From: Mariprofundaceae bacterium
Lineage (GTDB): Bacteria > Pseudomonadota > Zetaproteobacteria > Mariprofundales > Mariprofundaceae
DNA length: 5,049 bases
Direction of reading: 5' to 3'
Assembly (NCBI GenBank): GCA_027018975.1
Contig: JALUXN010000324.1
Coordinates: forward strand, 1-5,049
The notes under the pieces were generated by a model. That model did no database searches, was not told where the DNA came from, and was given only the letters and a program-made list of their open reading frames with translations. Shown here one piece after another: positions 4,275 to 5,049 of this stretch (position 1 is the first letter of the stretch; each line of letters opens with the position of its first letter). A program made the translations under genes and the position numbers.

Positions 4275-5049
4275 AGCCGCACCCCCGGCTGCGCAGCCAG
4301 CAGCGCTTGTAATGGTGCGATCCGGTATTCGGATTCCGTCAAGGCGAGGCCATCCAGCGCTGCCACCGGCTGGATGAAGTGGCCGCTGTTGATCAGCGCC
4401 AACGCTTCGCACTGCTGCAGTTGTGCGCAGTCACAGTCGCAGGTCGTCACCGCCTCCGCATCGAGCAAAAACGCGCGCACCACACCGGGCAACACCCCCG
4501 GCTGCAGCGGCGGGGTGTACCACGCCCCCTGCCGGAAAAAGAGCAGGTTGGCGGTGGTGGCGGCGAGGATGGTGCCTTGATGGTAAAAGAGTGTGTGCAG
4601 CGACAGCTGCCCGTGGCTGGCGCGCAGCAGTTCGGCATAGTCGGCGGTGAATTTGGCCAGCTTCTCGCGCGGTGGAACGGGATAGGGGCGCATCTGCAGC
4701 TGCACAGGGTGATCGGTCTGCCGGAAGGGGTAAAGTTGCAGATAAGCGCGCGGTTCACTGCGCTGCGTCAATCCCCACGCCGCCTCACCGCCGGTCACGG
4801 TCAACCGCGCCAGCAGATCATCACCCTGACTCGCCGCCTGAGTCAGTACCTCATCATGCATCGCCGCCAGCATGGCATCAGTGAGCTGCATACCAAAACA
4901 GGCCATGCCGCGCTGCAGCCGTTCGGCATGCGCCGGCCAGCAAAAAATAGCGCCGTCAATCACCCGAAACGTCTCAAAACAGGCCTCGCCGTAAGCCAAT
5001 CCGCGATCCAACTGCGCTGTCGTGGTGATGTTGCAATCGATCTTCAAAC
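4271..5049 (-). CDS. pabC: aminodeoxychorismate lyase-like class IV PLP enzyme, 5' end at window edge
   Basis: PabC converts 4-amino-4-deoxychorismate to p-aminobenzoate and pyruvate in folate synthesis. The protein has fold-type IV features: LDRGLAYGEACFETFRV at residues 13-29, HAERL at 40-44, the probable PLP lysine Lys132 in LAKFTADYAELL, TTANLLFF at 164-171, YTPPLQPGVLPGVVR at 177-191, and a C-terminal INSGHFIQPV. Its position directly before mltG matches the proteobacterial fabF-pabC-mltG order and supports PabC over a branched-chain or D-amino-acid aminotransferase. The glutamate expected two residues before the Thr-Thr-Ala-Asn motif (Glu in the E. coli TECCAANLF segment) is Ala162 here; this Glu normally contacts the PLP ring nitrogen. 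The only start inside the window consistent with the family is a TTG at 5045-5047, giving 258 residues; the frame stays open to the edge, so the real start may lie just outside. Residue numbers assume the TTG start. Confidence 0.85.
   Translation of the reverse strand, partial: LKIDCNITTTAQLDRGLAYGEACFETFRVIDGAIFCWPAHAERLQRGMACFGMQLTDAMLAAMHDEVLTQAASQGDDLLARLTVTGGEAAWGLTQRSEPRAYLQLYPFRQTDHPVQLQMRPYPVPPREKLAKFTADYAELLRASHGQLSLHTLFYHQGTILAATTANLLFFRQGAWYTPPLQPGVLPGVVRAFLLDAEAVTTCDCDCAQLQQCEALALINSGHFIQPVAALDGLALTESEYRIAPLQALLAAQPGVRL

Noticed and set aside
4275..4412. 46-residue N-terminal extension of mltG
   Set aside because: It is pabC coding sequence read in another frame; the ATG at 4272-4274 places the membrane anchor at the N-terminus as in the family.

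Overview
The window carries six protein genes, all on the minus strand, in two blocks separated by about 0.75 kb with no convincing gene. It is chromosomal DNA of a Gram-negative bacterium, most likely a proteobacterium. The pabC-mltG order is the one found in the proteobacterial acpP-fabF-pabC-mltG cluster, and the downstream block holds a GspN-like inner-membrane protein and the start of a TolC-family outer-membrane lipoprotein. The mixture of a DUF4911-like protein, a Cys-rich HisRS and a GspN-like protein outside a secretion cluster suggests a deep-branching proteobacterial lineage (delta-, zeta- or magnetococcal-type) rather than an enteric one. The taxon cannot be fixed from this sequence.

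Right block, read leftwards from 5049 to 3032. First comes pabC, a class IV PLP enzyme of folate synthesis whose 5' end lies at the window edge. Next is mltG, the endolytic murein transglycosylase, joined to pabC by an ATGA overlap. Last is an 83-residue DUF4911-like protein overlapping mltG by 11 bases. This looks like one transcription unit. The tmk and holB genes that follow mltG in E. coli are absent here.

Middle, 2238 to 3031. No convincing coding sequence. Visibly lower in GC than the flanking genes and rich in inverted repeats: a perfect 14-bp hairpin (2621-2665), a 27-bp inverted repeat with one mismatch around a 111-bp centre (2671-2835), a chain of short hairpins (2417-2614) and overlapping, mutually exclusive hairpins (2891-2981). 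This is the part of the window least explained by known genes. It could hold a structured RNA, an invertible DNA segment or a small mobile-element remnant, and the sequence alone does not decide between them.

Left block, read leftwards from 2237 to 1. hisS (histidyl-tRNA synthetase) starts at an internal ATG with a good Shine-Dalgarno. Its stop codon shares one base with the start of a GspN/AsmA-like single-pass membrane protein, and two bases after that gene a TolC-family lipoprotein begins and runs off the window. The tight packing suggests co-transcription and translational coupling of hisS with two envelope genes that may belong to an export or envelope-assembly system continuing to the left.
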